A stretch of 52,481 nt of DNA from Stentor coeruleus (taxonomy: Eukaryota; Ciliophora; Heterotrichea; Heterotrichida; Stentoridae). Below the pieces are notes generated by a model, which did not search any database, was not told the DNA's origin, and was given only the letters and a program-made list of their open reading frames with translations. This document shows positions 10,271-21,346 of the stretch, in pieces (the stretch's first letter is position 1; each line of letters starts with the position of its first letter). Both the position numbers and the translations under genes were made by a program. The stretch is from contig MPUH01000465.1 of the NCBI GenBank assembly GCA_001970955.1, forward strand, positions 1-52,481, given 5' to 3'.

Positions 10271-10948
10271 TTATATGCAGTCTGGAAGAATAAGTCGAGA
10301 AAAGCATTTTGTACAATTTGGCTGGAGGAAACAATAGATTGCAAGACACGAACTGCATACATAAGCACGATCCACTTGCTTGTTGCAGCAATTGCAGTAG
10401 GGTTTAAAATGCATTTTTGGAGTACGAGGACGATTTATAGGCAGATAAACCTGCAAAAGCGTTTGCAAGATCCCTATACTATTTTGTCTCATGAACACAC
10501 CACCAGAGAAAGCTGAAGTCTTAGCTAATACTTCACACTCAGTAAAAGCTAAGCCATCAATCTCAGTTTTTAATTGCTGGGCCGCTATCATAAGATTAAG
10601 AGCTATATCTTGTTCGCCTGGGACGACAGACTTTTGTATCACTAAAATTCTTGCTTTAATCTTAGCTGAATTGATGTAACATAATGCTCTAGCTGTAGCT
10701 TTCCATATAGTACCTTGAATAGCTTTGCAGTTTTCAGGTAGTTCAGGAACCAAAGTATTTCCTGTAGCAATGTAAATTTGCATATAATTTTCTGAATGCT
10801 GTATTTTTAACGCAAAACTTAAAGCCTTAAGAGCGTTTATGACTAAAGGAAGTGTTAAGGTTTGTGTATTTGCATCAATAAAAGAAGATTGTTGCACTTC
10901 CCAGTGTGATTTGATAGCGTCTAGGATGACGATTAAGTTCTGGGCCAT
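10271..10948 (-). CDS. TFB4: TFIIH core subunit p34/Tfb4
   Basis: A 225-residue protein matching the p34 (GTF2H3/Tfb4) family along its length: an N-terminal VWA-like beta strand with LIVILDAI, the middle ILVIQKS strand, the ISxFxGGxYL-like segment (KTSAFSGGVF), and a C-terminal zinc-binding domain starting with FKPYCNCCNK and continuing YVCSSCLAIYC and PNCTKC (Cys pairs spaced as in C4 zinc fingers). p34 pairs with p44 in TFIIH, acting in RNA polymerase II initiation and nucleotide excision repair in the nucleus. The protein is shorter than the human form (~300), missing insertions rather than domains. It diverges from the UFL1 relic with 15 bp between ATGs. Confidence 0.88.
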   Translation of the reverse strand: MAQNLIVILDAIKSHWEVQQSSFIDANTQTLTLPLVINALKALSFALKIQHSENYMQIYIATGNTLVPELPENCKAIQGTIWKATARALCYINSAKIKARILVIQKSVVPGEQDIALNLMIAAQQLKTEIDGLAFTECEVLAKTSAFSGGVFMRQNSIGILQTLLQVYLPINRPRTPKMHFKPYCNCCNKQVDRAYVCSSCLAIYCFLQPNCTKCFSRLILPDCI

Positions 10949-10963
10949 TTTATTAGCATAACA
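10949..10963. promoter_or_regulatory. 15-bp spacer between divergent start codons
   Basis: Only 15 bp separate the Tfb4 ATG from the ATG of the UFL1 relic. If the pair was once co-expressed, loss of UFL1 left the Tfb4 promoter within or next to the dead gene. Confidence 0.4.
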
Positions 10964-11560
10964 ATGTCTGATCTAAAGCTTCTGAGATCAAAGCTCATAT
11001 TTTTGCAACAAAAACCTACAAGCAATCGATTATCAGAGCATAATCTAATAGACATAGTGCAGGAGCTTCTAGAAAATATAATTAAACCTTATCTTTACAT
11101 TATTAGGCGAAGAGTATCTTATCCCAGAAAACTTGTACAAAATTGCAATAGATGTAAAAATTGAAAGAAGAGTGAGTCTATTAGATTTCCCAAATGTCTT
11201 GAATGCAAGTATTGTTCAAATTCAGATCCACACCACCAATGTCTGTAGTAAAAGACCTTTTTCTCATAAGTCAAAATATATTGACAACGTTTGCCAGGAA
11301 ATCAATCTTTGTAAGAAGTAGGTCAAGTGTTATTCTTTTAAATAATAATTGTTTGTAATAGCAATACTTGTTTCATAGAAACTTTAAGATAGTTTAAAAA
11401 ATTATCATCAAAATTTTTGATAGGAATAGCACTAATCAAAGCAGCACTATATGGAAGCAAATTCTAAAAAGCACTGGAAGAGAATGAAAATAGCCGACTA
11501 CCAAATTAAGGATTTTTCGTTTAAATTATGAGAAAGGTGAGAGCTAGTGTACGGTAAATA
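10964..11560 (+). pseudogene. UFL1: UFL1 (UFM1 E3 ligase) N-terminal relic
   Basis: The frame from the ATG at 10964 gives RLSEHNLIDIVQELLEN, the conserved N-terminus of UFL1. At about 11105 one extra A shifts the frame; the next frame reads GEEYLIPENLYKIAIDVKI and RRVSLLDFPNVLNASIVQIQ, matching the UFL1 segments (K/E)EYITP...GRVNxxDLxxxxNVDxxxIE. Further shifts follow: VVKDLFLISQN in one frame, then IDNVCQEIN in another, then SGQV-like GQVLFF. At least four frame changes and several stops occur within 600 bp. UFL1 is the ER-associated E3 that attaches UFM1 to ribosomal protein uL24. An intact copy presumably exists elsewhere. Only the N-terminal ~20% is recognisable. Confidence 0.72.
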
Positions 11561-11846
11561 ATTTTTTATTTTTACTATTATTATGTAAGCACAACATTTG
11601 CTAGGAGTAAAATAAAAACTCTTAGAATAAAATAACCCTTTCACAAAAATATAATAAATATTTAAAAGATCGATAAACTTATTTATCGACTTTCCTAGTG
11701 AGTAATGGGCTTTTACACTTCTTTCAGACTTATATTCAACTTAATGTGACCAAGACATAACAACAACACTTCTTAGAGTTCTATGTAGTGATACTAAAAA
11801 ATGCTTTAGATGAGATGATTGAAAACTTTAACTTTATCTAGTTAAT
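11561..11846. other. Spacer with a short coding-like stretch
   Basis: A plus-strand frame around 11690-11800 reads LFIDFPSE-stop-WAFTLLSDLYST-stop-CDQDITTTLLRVLCSD, which looks coding. It may be a further fragment of the UFL1 relic or of another dead gene; I cannot assign it. Confidence 0.3.
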
Positions 11847-12251
11847 TTAATGCTTGACTGTGAGTTTTTTCAATTCTTTTTTAAGAGCTGAGCTTTTCTT
11901 TTTTTGTGCTATCATAAGCTTAAACCTTTCGAAGTCTGTGAGATTGGCTCTTCTTAGACTATGCTCAATATGTTTCCCTGCTGTAGAGCTGTTCCATTTT
12001 TTCACAACTTCATGTGAGTCGAAGATCTTAGCCACGTTTGATGACATTTGATTCCTCTTGACTGGAAGTACAAACTCTGTGAGGGAAATTCTTGAAAATG
12101 GCATTTGTTGTCTTGCAACTCCTGTTGAAGGACCATCAACTAAAGCTCTTTTGTTATCAACAACATCTATAATCACACATAGTTTTCCTTTCTCTGGGCC
12201 GAAGTTCACGTATGCAACACGACCTATTTCCACAAATCTAGCGTGAGCCAT
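11847..12251 (-). CDS. RPL14: 60S ribosomal protein eL14
   Basis: A 134-residue basic protein with the eL14 pattern: N-terminal KOW-like barrel with FVEIGRVAYVNFGPEKGKL and VIIDVVDNKRALVDGP, the conserved block with FSRISLTEFVLPV, then helices with VVKKWNSSTAGKHIEHSLRR and FERFKLMIAQKKKS. eL14 is a structural protein of the large cytosolic ribosomal subunit. Length equals that of protist and yeast homologs. No intron. The start follows TATATAATAATTA. It is transcribed away from the large EGF-domain gene, with a 274-bp shared upstream region. Confidence 0.93.
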   Translation of the reverse strand: MAHARFVEIGRVAYVNFGPEKGKLCVIIDVVDNKRALVDGPSTGVARQQMPFSRISLTEFVLPVKRNQMSSNVAKIFDSHEVVKKWNSSTAGKHIEHSLRRANLTDFERFKLMIAQKKKSSALKKELKKLTVKH

Positions 12252-12525
12252 TAATTATTATATATTAAAGGTTTCTCAGACTTACAATATAAACTAGATT
12301 AGCATTTAATTCAATTATAGTGACTTTTAAATCGAATAAACACATAAGACATTGTTTGCAAAGATTATAAAAAATTATGTGATAATAAATCATAAGGTAT
12401 CTTATAAATGTATAAACTTTGTAGATATATAAATTTGCTAAACTCTTAGTTAAAAGTTTATTTAAGCAGTACATAAAATTATGTGTGGATTTAGGGATAA
12501 TAATTATTCGTTATAGTTGATATAA
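12252..12525. promoter_or_regulatory. Divergent upstream region of eL14 and the EGF-domain gene
   Basis: 274 bp of AT-rich DNA between two divergent ATGs. Each side has a TATA-like stretch within ~15 bp of its ATG (TTGATATAA before 12526). No other motif recognised. Confidence 0.35.
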
Positions 12526-15500
12526 ATGGTAATTTGGGTGTTGATATCGTGTGCTTTGGCATGTGATCTCCCTCAGTTGCCACCAGTTCTTGAGTTTTTT
12601 ACTCCAACTTTCACTTCAGAAGGCTACCTTGCTGGTTCAGGCCGCTTTGCATCTTCATCTCAAGTATATACTTTACAAATTTCTCAAGATTCTTGGTTTC
12701 GAGTCTCAGCAGAACCAAAAAGACATGCAGTTGAACTAATTGTAACACAGTCTTCAAATCAAAAATACTACTCAAGTGCCAAAGCTCTAGGACGTGCAGC
12801 TATTTCAGGAAAGCTCCTAGCAGGAACTTACGAGTTGTCAGTGCTTATCGAAGAATCCTCTCAAGCAACTGCAAATATTTTTGACTGTAAGTTTCCAAAC
12901 ATGTATTTTAACATAGCTGTAACTCCTTATATCCTTCTTCCTTCATATAAATCGAAAAATTTCGCTCAATCCTTCCCAGACTTAAAAGAACTAGATGATG
13001 CAATAAATACGATGAATCCATTTTCTAATACATTTGACAGCACTTCAATTCCTGTTAAAGATTTGAAAAAAGATTTTTTGGCTAAATATCAGTTCACAGT
13101 ACCTGAAATTAGTGAAGAAATGAGGTTATTTGGTTTTACAGGACTTTGGGAGCTAACTTTTTCATTGCGTAATTTATAAGCAGATCATGATTTCGCAACA
13201 ACTGGGGGTTTGAGAATAGCTCTTAACAAAGGCAAAGAACCAGTAAATGAGAAGTCATGTATTAACGGAATGTGCTTGATGGGCAGACAGGACCAACAAA
13301 ATTCAATAACTTTACACTCAGTTTTTACAGAGGGGATTTATACAATAAGTATTTATTATGAGTTAGCTGATGGTGAAGAAGATATGCTCAGCAATATTTC
13401 TAATGTTGACTGCACTCTGCATGTGAGCATAGAACCTAAAATAGCCCTCGAAGATAGATTTAACTGTGATGCAGGAAGACTTCCTCATAATATGAATTCA
13501 CTAATGGATAGTGAAGGATTCCTAAAATATAGTGATTGGATATTTGCTGATTTCGCTGCGAAAATGCAATCAACAGAATTTACTATAGAAAAGCCTTCAG
13601 TTTTTCGAATCAACAGTATTGAACCTTCTGGAATAGATGTTGATTTAGTATTAAAGGATATAAAAGGTATTATCACTCAAAGCAATGCTGTAGGAGGAGT
13701 TGAAGGACTATTAGCTGAGCTAAAAGCTGGCACTTATACTTTAGAAGTTTCATTTGTCAATAGTTTTGTTGAGGATACAAGGCATAAATTTTGTGAAACT
13801 GTCCTTATAGAAATTGGTTTGTCGCCTCAAGAAGCTGTTAAAGCTTTTTCAGAAGAGCTTTTCTTATCAGAATGCGAAGACAGTGCAGAAGAATTAACAA
13901 ACGCGTTCATAGGGTTTAAAGAGCAATTAGAGTCTAAAAGCGTACAGATTTATCCTTCAAGCATATATTTTACCCTTCCAGTGTCTTCACTTTCTGAAGG
14001 TGAAATTGAGATTTTTCGAGGAACTTTTGATATTCCAAAACTAGTTTTCAGTTATTTTGAAATCTACTCGGATTTTGTAACTTCGGATCTCAGTATAACT
14101 TTAGAGAAAAAATCTGGAAAAGAATCAGAAACAATTCGTGGAAGCTCTGATGCCTTAGATCTTGGTGAGCATGGAAGAAGAAGTTTTCATAGCGAATTGC
14201 AGCCAGGGCGCTATTATTTTGTAATCCGTACTGGGCCAACAGCAAAAATAGTTTCATCATCAGGCCAAACTACGTTTTACAATACCGATTCAGATTATAA
14301 AGTTCTAAAGCGTTGTGTAGCTTTTCAACTCAGAATCCAGCTTATTGTGACAAGTGAAAAATCATTGAAAATATGGAATTGCAGAGGAGAAGACTTTAGA
14401 TTTCTACCAAAAAGCTTTAATACTTTAGATCGTCTTGGCACTAGAAAAGTATCTCAAAATAATTTGCCAGCTACAGTTTTTTATTCTTCAAATATAATGG
14501 CTCCATATTCACACCAGAACATTACAGACAAAGTAGAAATTTACCTTGAAACAGAAAGTGTAATAAGAGTATTAGCTGAAAGCGCTGGTTCACCAATGAT
14601 ACTAAGAGTTTGGAAAGGTCCTGATATTATCATGATAGAAGGTAGCCAATCTGCAAAAAATCCTCCAATATATTCATTTTCTTTAACGTTGCCACAGCAT
14701 ACAAGTTATACCCTGGAAATTTTGCACTACCAAGAGAAAAAAGAATGTAGTATGTATTTACTTCTTGTAGAAATAATTCCGAAATCTCGAATTTTTATGC
14801 CTGAAGAGTGTCCTGAAAGTTCACCAAAAGATGATTTTATAGTAGAAAGGCTACTTGAATATGCTGGTTTATTTGAACTAATTGATTTGGAAGGAGTTTC
14901 AACAATATCCCAAGAGCCAGTATTCGAGTTTCGTCAAAGGAAAGGAACTTATCAAGTAATCATACCATTAGAAGTTACTACTGAGAGCAGTATGATAACA
15001 GGGCATATTCTTACAAGCTTTGTTAAATCAGGTCTTGTTGTAGAAATCTCAAAAGAAAAAGAAGTAATTGAATGGGGTCGTTATAAAGCACCACATAGAT
15101 ATGAACTTGACCCTATAGCCCTTCCATCAGGAACTTATGAAATTATGATAAAAGAAATTTCTTCAGCTGCAGCGCAAACATGTGTAAAATACACAGGGAG
15201 TATTCTGATGGAAGATGTAGCTTTCTGGGATGACATTAGTTCTATGGTAAAAAAAACTGAAACCTGCAATTATCCTGATATGCCTGGTAGTCTTAACAGT
15301 GTCGGATTACTTAAAGAAGGCATTCTCAGTTGGCATCAAAAATTGATGATGGACACAGTTATGGGTCAGACTTTTATTGAATTTAATCTAGATGAGGAGT
15401 CATTGATAACTTTTTATATAGTCCCACAAAATAATATTGAATTTTTTATCAGTGTTGATTTAATGGTTGACTTCACAACAAAACTGGAAGGCATAACAAG

Positions 15501-18500
15501 TGTTGCAGGTGTATTAGATCCAGGATATTATATTATAGAAATAGTATATACGTCAAATTTCGGATTGCCAAATCCTCGGCTATGCCCTGGCATTGAGGTA
15601 GATTTTAATATACTTCCAAAATCTAAATATAGCGATATAGCGAGCAAATACACATGTAAAAGTAGCCAAACTATTCCAGAAAAACTATCTGAAACAAAGC
15701 AATCCAAGTATTTACAATTTGGGAAAATAGATAAGTATATGGAAATCACTGTAGAAGAAGTAGAGGAAATAGACATATTTGCAAACTATCCTACTATTCT
15801 TTCAGGATATGTTCATCTGGAGCTTTATGATGCAGGTAATAGGTTGATTAAAAGAAGTGTTGGAGGAAACAACTGGAGCTCTCTCAATGCACCAGTACCT
15901 AAAGGAAAATACAAATTAAAAATAATATCTGATAGTGCTTGGGAAGATACTTGCTGGGCTTTGGGGCTAAGCTTTACTCACAAAGCTTCTGAAGCTTGTG
16001 TTGGAGGTCTCCTACCTGCTTCGTTAATGGACCAAGAATCAATTCCTTATGGTGGACCACAGGATAAATTTGGTGCTATTAGCTTCCATGGAACATTCCA
16101 AGTAGATACCGAAAACCCAAAAGATGTTGTGAAAATATACGCTCCAGTAAAGGCTATAGTCAGAATCATGACAATTACTGATAGCTTTAGCCGAATTGAG
16201 TCTGCAGTGTATAGAGAAGAAATTTTTGGAAGTCCTATTGCTTATTCTAGTAATAAATCGAAATACGGAAGTTTTATATTTGAATTAACTGAGCAGACTG
16301 ATCCTTATTTCCTTGTTTTAAGCCATATACTAGAAGATCCTGAAGATTGTCTACTTTATGATTTGAAAATTGTCATTGAACCTCAAAACACTGTTTCAGA
16401 TATACTTGAATGTAAGATGAATGCTCATGAATCTTTGTTACCTCCAACAATTATAGACTTTTCAGAATATAATTCTATTGGTAGTGATGAGTATGCTATT
16501 TTTGATGATTGGATGATTGGGGATAAACTCCCTGATGGTGTAGCATCTAAAGGTAAAAAGAACTCTAAATTTGTTTATCAAATGGATCTGCTCATTCCAA
16601 AAGATGGGAGTGTATCTATTGAAAGTAATTATGATTTCCTTACAAATGATATAGGCATAGAAATACTTAAAGAACAAGAAGTAGTTGGAAGTTCGGGATG
16701 GAGAGTTATTTCTGATGAAGAAATCGAAGATGAAGAAAACTTTTCAAGTGTTATTGAAGACTTACCACTTGCGAAAGGAAAATATAAAATAGTGCTTAAG
16801 CAAGGATTAGCTAGTAATCATCTAATCCAAAGATATCCAGACATAAGCATATGCTTCCCTTTTTCTTTCTTTGTTCAATTTAGTTCATCAGGGGATTCTG
16901 AATATAATAAGCTATCTACAGTAAACCCTCCAGATGTTTCGAATCTAAACGTCCTACAAACTTTGTTATTATTCTTGAAATTTAAGCATCCTGTCGAGGA
17001 TAATGATGAATTAAAATCTATATTTGCCCTTAAGGCTGGAAAGGTATCTATTTTCCCTAATGAAATAATAATAAGTGAGAGTGAACCATCTAGGCTAAAG
17101 CTTAAATTTGAACCGAATTCATTCAAGCCTTCAACATGCTATGAACTAGACATTATTAGCGATGAATTAGTTGGAGATGGTATTAAGCATCAATATTGTA
17201 CATCACCTTGCAAATGCAATCCTAAATCAAATGCTGAATGTTCTGAAGATAAATGCATATGTCCTGATCCTTACACTGGATTAGAGTGTTTTCAGTGTGT
17301 AGATGGTTATGAGATGGAAAAAAATTCTTGTATCTTTGTAGCAGATGAGAACCCAAAAATTTCTGCAATTAACTTTAACATAGAATCACCGATGAGGCAT
17401 TCTCAACAGCTTAGGCTTTATGTAGATTTTACATCAGCACCTTATGAAAAAGAAGGAGAAAAAATTACAAGAATCAATGCTGAGGATATAAAGTCTGCAT
17501 TTTTATTAGCATCTTCTTCAAAATCTATAACTGCTTTTACTGTACTTCCATTAGTAAAATCTGATACAAAATGGGTTTTACGCTACGCTTCAGAGGATTT
17601 AGATTATGGAGGAAGCTATGAACTGAAAATTCAGCCAGATCTTTTATTTGCAGCAAATGGTAGAGCATTTTCCTTTAGCAATCTTCCAAAACTCATTATG
17701 GAAGTTAGCATTAAGGACCAAGATACTACAGCTTGCAATGGGCATGGCGTTGAAAAAGGTCTAGTTTGCACTTGCGATAGTGGATATAAAGGAAGCGACT
17801 GTAATGCCTGTGATACTGGCTTTAAGAAAATTGAAAGTGGAGACTGTGAAGAGGTTATAGAAGCTCCGGAAATTGATAATAGCGCAACATTAACGTCAAT
17901 ATCAATTACTGGCTTTATATCTATTGTCCAAGGAGAAAAATTAACTTTAGAGCTTGAATTTTCTCAGCGGCCATATACTGAAAAAGGGTATGTTATTGAC
18001 TCATTATCAAACTCACAATATATGAAAAATGCTTTTGCTCTACAAAGAATAAAAGCTGACAAGTTTATTTTCCCTATATCTGCACGTAATTCTGATAAAT
18101 TTGGAAAGATATGGATGCTTGACTTCCAAAGTTCTGCCCTTGATCCTGATCGAATTTATAAGCTTGTTCAAGTCCCTCATATCCTTTATACAGCAAAAGG
18201 AATGTCTTTTTCTGATCCTTCAGTTGATCTGCCTAAGTTTAAAGTTTTCATGAGTACAGATTGTGGCCCTGGAATACAAGAACAAGATAAGTGTATTTGT
18301 CCTTCTGGGTATGAAGGTAAGAAATGTGATAGTTGCACTTCTAAGTTTACTAGGTCACTTAATGGAGAGTGTATTTTTGCTACTCCTACTTATATACAAT
18401 CATCAGATTCAGGAGAATTTAGCTTTACAAGCACACTTTTGTATTGTCTTGGATACTTTTTAGTTGTTTTGCTCATTATTTATGCAATAAGAAGTATGCG

Positions 18501-18582
18501 CAAAAGTCAAGAATTCCCTAGAGAATTCGAGTTGAAAGACTCAAAACACGAATATGAAGGCATTGACCTTTATAGTAACTAG
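12526..18582 (+). CDS. Giant secreted/type I membrane protein with three EGF-like modules
   Basis: Splicing the 15-nt intron at 13169-13183 joins two frames into one 2013-residue protein. Residues 1-~15 are a signal peptide (MVIWVLISCALAC). Residues ~20-1450 hold about ten divergent repeats of 140-180 residues, each with a G-x-Y-x-(I/V)-x-(I/V) strand and a paired Cys (GTYTLEVSF, GRYYFVIRT, GKYKLKII), resembling pre-peptidase C-type beta-sandwich domains. Near residues ~1555, ~1731 and ~1907 are EGF-like modules (CxCxxxxxGxxC), each preceded by a second repeated domain (~120 residues, L-x-L-x-(V/L)-x-F). A single TM helix at ~1966-1985 and a 28-residue acidic/basic tail follow. A cell-surface adhesion or recognition role is inferred. 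Ends in TAG. Confidence 0.85.
13169..13183 (+). other. 15-nt spliceosomal intron
   Basis: GTAATTTATAAGCAG with an in-frame TAA. Removing it joins the signal-peptide exon to the remaining 1800 residues in frame, giving the junction SLHHDF. Confidence 0.88.
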
Positions 18583-19269
18583 ATAATATAGAGTTAATAG
18601 AATTAGAAAATTATGTTAAAAAATTAAATTTATGCAAAGCCAAGTAGCCTATAAAAATGCATAAAATCTTATGAAATCAAGAAAATTAAAATTTCTCACT
18701 ATGATATTTAATTCTATAAATTCAAGAAAGGAGCATAGTGAAAATAACAAACAATATTATATTTGCAATTAAGAACTACATTTAATTCATCAATATTTTA
18801 TCTTCAATCAAATTAATGTTAAATTAGTAATCGATAGTTTATTTCCTATTTAAACATGATAATGGACTGATCAAAAATAGGCTTATTGTTTCAATAGGCA
18901 TTATATTGCATGTGCCTGTATGCTATTGCTTAAGAATATCATTTTCACTTCGAATAAAATTTGGTCTGTCCAAGAGGGAATACATTTTAGCGCATAATCA
19001 TTACCTTCTCCTTATATTAAAATGCATAAATACCAAAACTAATGGAATCGATATAGATAAACTAGAAGAGCAACCCTTTTTCAGATATATTAAATATTTG
19101 AAACAAATGAAAGCTCAAAAGGAAGATTTTAATACTATCATACTTAAAGATAATCAAAATGGAGTTTGATAATATTGAAATTGAAACTTTAAACATCTAA
19201 GGAGATGGAAATAATTTATTGCTTACATTAAATTATATCTAGCTTGATTTTAGTATTGCAGGCATAATA
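18583..19269. other. Spacer, one weak ORF
   Basis: AT-rich. The open stretch 18906-19169 (87 codons) has a plausible Lys/Glu-rich second half but an unlikely hydrophobic first half and no motif. I do not call it a gene. Confidence 0.35.
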
Positions 19270-19885
19270 AATAATCATCATAAACATCATTATAATTTGG
19301 CTTTAAAATCAGCAAGGTTGGCCAAAACTTTCAATCCTGAAAGTGCCAACATAAATAGTTTTTACTTCATTTAATTATATATTAATATAATTTATAATCA
19401 CATTCTGAAAGATACTTATATTCTTGAACAACTCTCATAGCATACATTCAATAAGTTAGAGAAATAATTTCTTAATTTTTTTAAATATGAATCCGTGCAT
19501 TTCAATATTTACGTGCTAATTTAAGAATCTCTAATATAAACGAAGTTGTCTGTTAATTTATAATAGCATTTCATAAATTTTGTAGTCTAAAGCAATATCA
19601 CAATAAGAGACACAACCATCACTAATAATTAGAATTGCAGAATAAATCTATTGTTTTATTAGATTTTGAAGAGTTTTATCCTCTATCTGGTACAATTATA
19701 AGAGACAACATTTACTTTCACTCTTAGTAGTTTCAAATACTGATTCCTTTACGATAAAAAAAATATGATTTATCTATTTCTACTATTAATGACTCACCTT
19801 CTTCTTTATATTTCCTATTCATCTTATTTTTTTCATGATAGCAAGAGCAAAATTCTCGAAAATATCCAAAAATTAGACATATTAT
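19270..19885 (-). pseudogene. Merlin/IS1595-like transposase relic 1
   Basis: Reading the minus strand from 19885: GYFREFCSCYHEKNK, then GESLIVEIDKSYFFYRKG, then (after a one-base shift) ESVFETTKSESKCCLL-stop-LYQIEDKTLQNLIKQ-stop, then IISDGCVSYCDIAL, and near 19310 RIESF. These are the landmarks of the ISXO2/IS1595-type DDE transposase family (called Merlin in eukaryotes): a ...FREVC helix, VEIDESxxxxRKxxxG with the first catalytic Asp, the SDxWxxY motif with the second, and the terminal IE-x-W. Several stops and shifts make it dead. No terminal inverted repeats were found by eye. Confidence 0.68.
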
Positions 19886-20475
19886 TCTTATTAATTATAT
19901 ATTATTATTACTGTTTTTGATATTATGAAAGATACAAATCTAAAGTGTAGAGTCATATTCTTATATTGCAATCAAAGGTATTGCTACTGCATCTTATTTT
20001 TTGTTTAAAAATAGCTGATTTTGTTATTTTGTTTTATTAAATAATAAAATAATTAGAAGAATATATATTTAACTATGAATAACACATAAGAAATGCAGTG
20101 CACAAAAAAGTTAAAAACAGAAAAATTGTACCAAAGAATGATTTATCATCGAAAGGTGAAAAAAATCAATATACATATGCTATTTATAGATAATTCTTTT
20201 TAGAAAACTATATTAAAATAATTTCTGCAGATTTTTACCATTAAATAGTAAAAATCACAATAGAAACTACGAAATATAAAATGAAAATCACCAGGTTATT
20301 TCTCAAAAATCTCACTAAGAGTTAGGAATTTTAATGAAAAGTTTTTACAAATTAAGGTTTGGTTAAGCAACTCAGCTTTGAAGGGCAACTTTAATTTCTG
20401 AATGAAATTTTTATAATCTTATAATTATTCTTAATTCTTTCTTCATTAAATGCATTAAAGAATTAATCATCTATC
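19886..20475. other. Spacer, no gene supported
   Basis: Very AT-rich. It may include the worn zinc-ribbon end of the adjacent transposase relic (a minus-strand RCSSN...DC stretch near 19990), but I cannot support it. Confidence 0.35.
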
Positions 20476-20829
20476 TCAGACGGATGAATTCATGTTCTCA
20501 TTGCAAACTTTTTTATTTCTTTTTGGCACACTACTTTGTGATCTGGACTGCCTTTGAAAACTATCTACAGTATATTTCTTTAAGCTTTGATGCCTTATTG
20601 GCTCGAACATAGCTGTTTTTTCTACTATAAGTTTGTGGTAGCAATTATTACAATATCTTTGAGCTGTAAAACTTTTAGCAATTTTTATGCTGCAATGCTT
20701 GCAAAATATTTTACCTGATTATAGATTACGGCATACTCTGCATTGTCTTCTTTTTTGTATAAGTTCAAACAGTCTAAAACAACTACTACATTTTGAGGAT
20801 CTGTCGAAAAAGGTAGCTAGTATGTCCAT
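20476..20829 (-). CDS. Small FYVE-type zinc finger protein
   Basis: Found by splicing: exon 1 20730-20829, 15-nt intron 20715-20729, exon 2 20476-20714, giving 112 residues. Eight Cys at residues 14, 17, 30, 33, 38, 41, 55 and 58 have FYVE spacing (C-x2-C-x12-C-x2-C-x4-C-x2-C-x13-C-x2-C): CSSCFRLF, RRQCRVCRKIFCKHCS, YCNNC. FYVE domains bind PI3P on endosomes through WxxD and RRHHCR; here WxxD is absent and the basic patch is KRRQCR without the two His, so lipid binding is doubtful. The C-terminal half is basic and Ser/Gln-rich. Ends in TGA. The intron sits exactly between the third and fourth ligand pair. Confidence 0.78.
20715..20729 (-). other. 15-nt spliceosomal intron
   Basis: On the minus strand GTAATCTATAATCAG, with an in-frame TAA. 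Removing it restores the RVCRKIFCKHC core of the zinc finger. Confidence 0.85.
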
Positions 20830-21346
20830 ATAGATATAATTATTAGGAATCTAATAGAAAAGACAGAGCAAGAAAGATTAGTTTAAACATATTAAACTGT
20901 AAATAAACCAAAATTAGAGGAAAATATATAATAAGTCATGATAATTTTTATGGATTATATTTTATGCCTTCCAGAAATTGGCTTATGAACTACCGCTAAA
21001 GATTAGCACACTCTATATGATGTGAACTTTATGCATCTTTTTGTATATTAATCAGCCTTTATTCATACTTATTCTGATAATGCCTGCAATATGAAATGAC
21101 AATAATAGAAAGTGAATCCTAGCATGCTATGCTGCCTGCTATGATAACATAGAATATAAAATTAGCAGGAATGGAAACAAAATAACCTCCCAAATTCAGA
21201 TCTTTTGCTGAAAACACAAAATTTATAATAATAAATAGTTTCAGACACTCTGGATTTAATATTAAGCGGCTTTTACGGTGCTTTTTACCCTTCAGTAATT
21301 GTCAAAGTCTCTTCACGGCTTGAAGTTTTACTCAAACACAAAAATA
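20830..21346. other. Spacer, no gene supported
   Basis: AT-rich. A minus-strand stretch near 21120-21270 is open for ~50 codons and hydrophobic but has no motif. Confidence 0.3.

Noticed and set aside
11133..11180. Cys-rich reading (NCNRCKN-stop-...KCLECKYC) across the UFL1 relic, as a zinc finger gene
   Set aside because: Needs a stop codon read through, whereas the adjacent frame matches UFL1 over a longer stretch.
12526..18582. Tetrahymena-like or Condylostoma-like code (UAA/UAG=Gln) for the whole genome
   Set aside because: A 2000-codon gene and many others have no internal UAA or UAG although they contain many Gln residues.
18906..19169. 87-codon plus-strand ORF
   Set aside because: No motif; first half is typical of AT-rich random translation; no support from neighbours.
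19280..19375. Plus-strand frame LALKSARLAKTFNPESANI, looking like a TPR fragment
   Set aside because: It is antisense to the IE-x-W end of transposase relic 1, which fits a known family in order with its other motifs.
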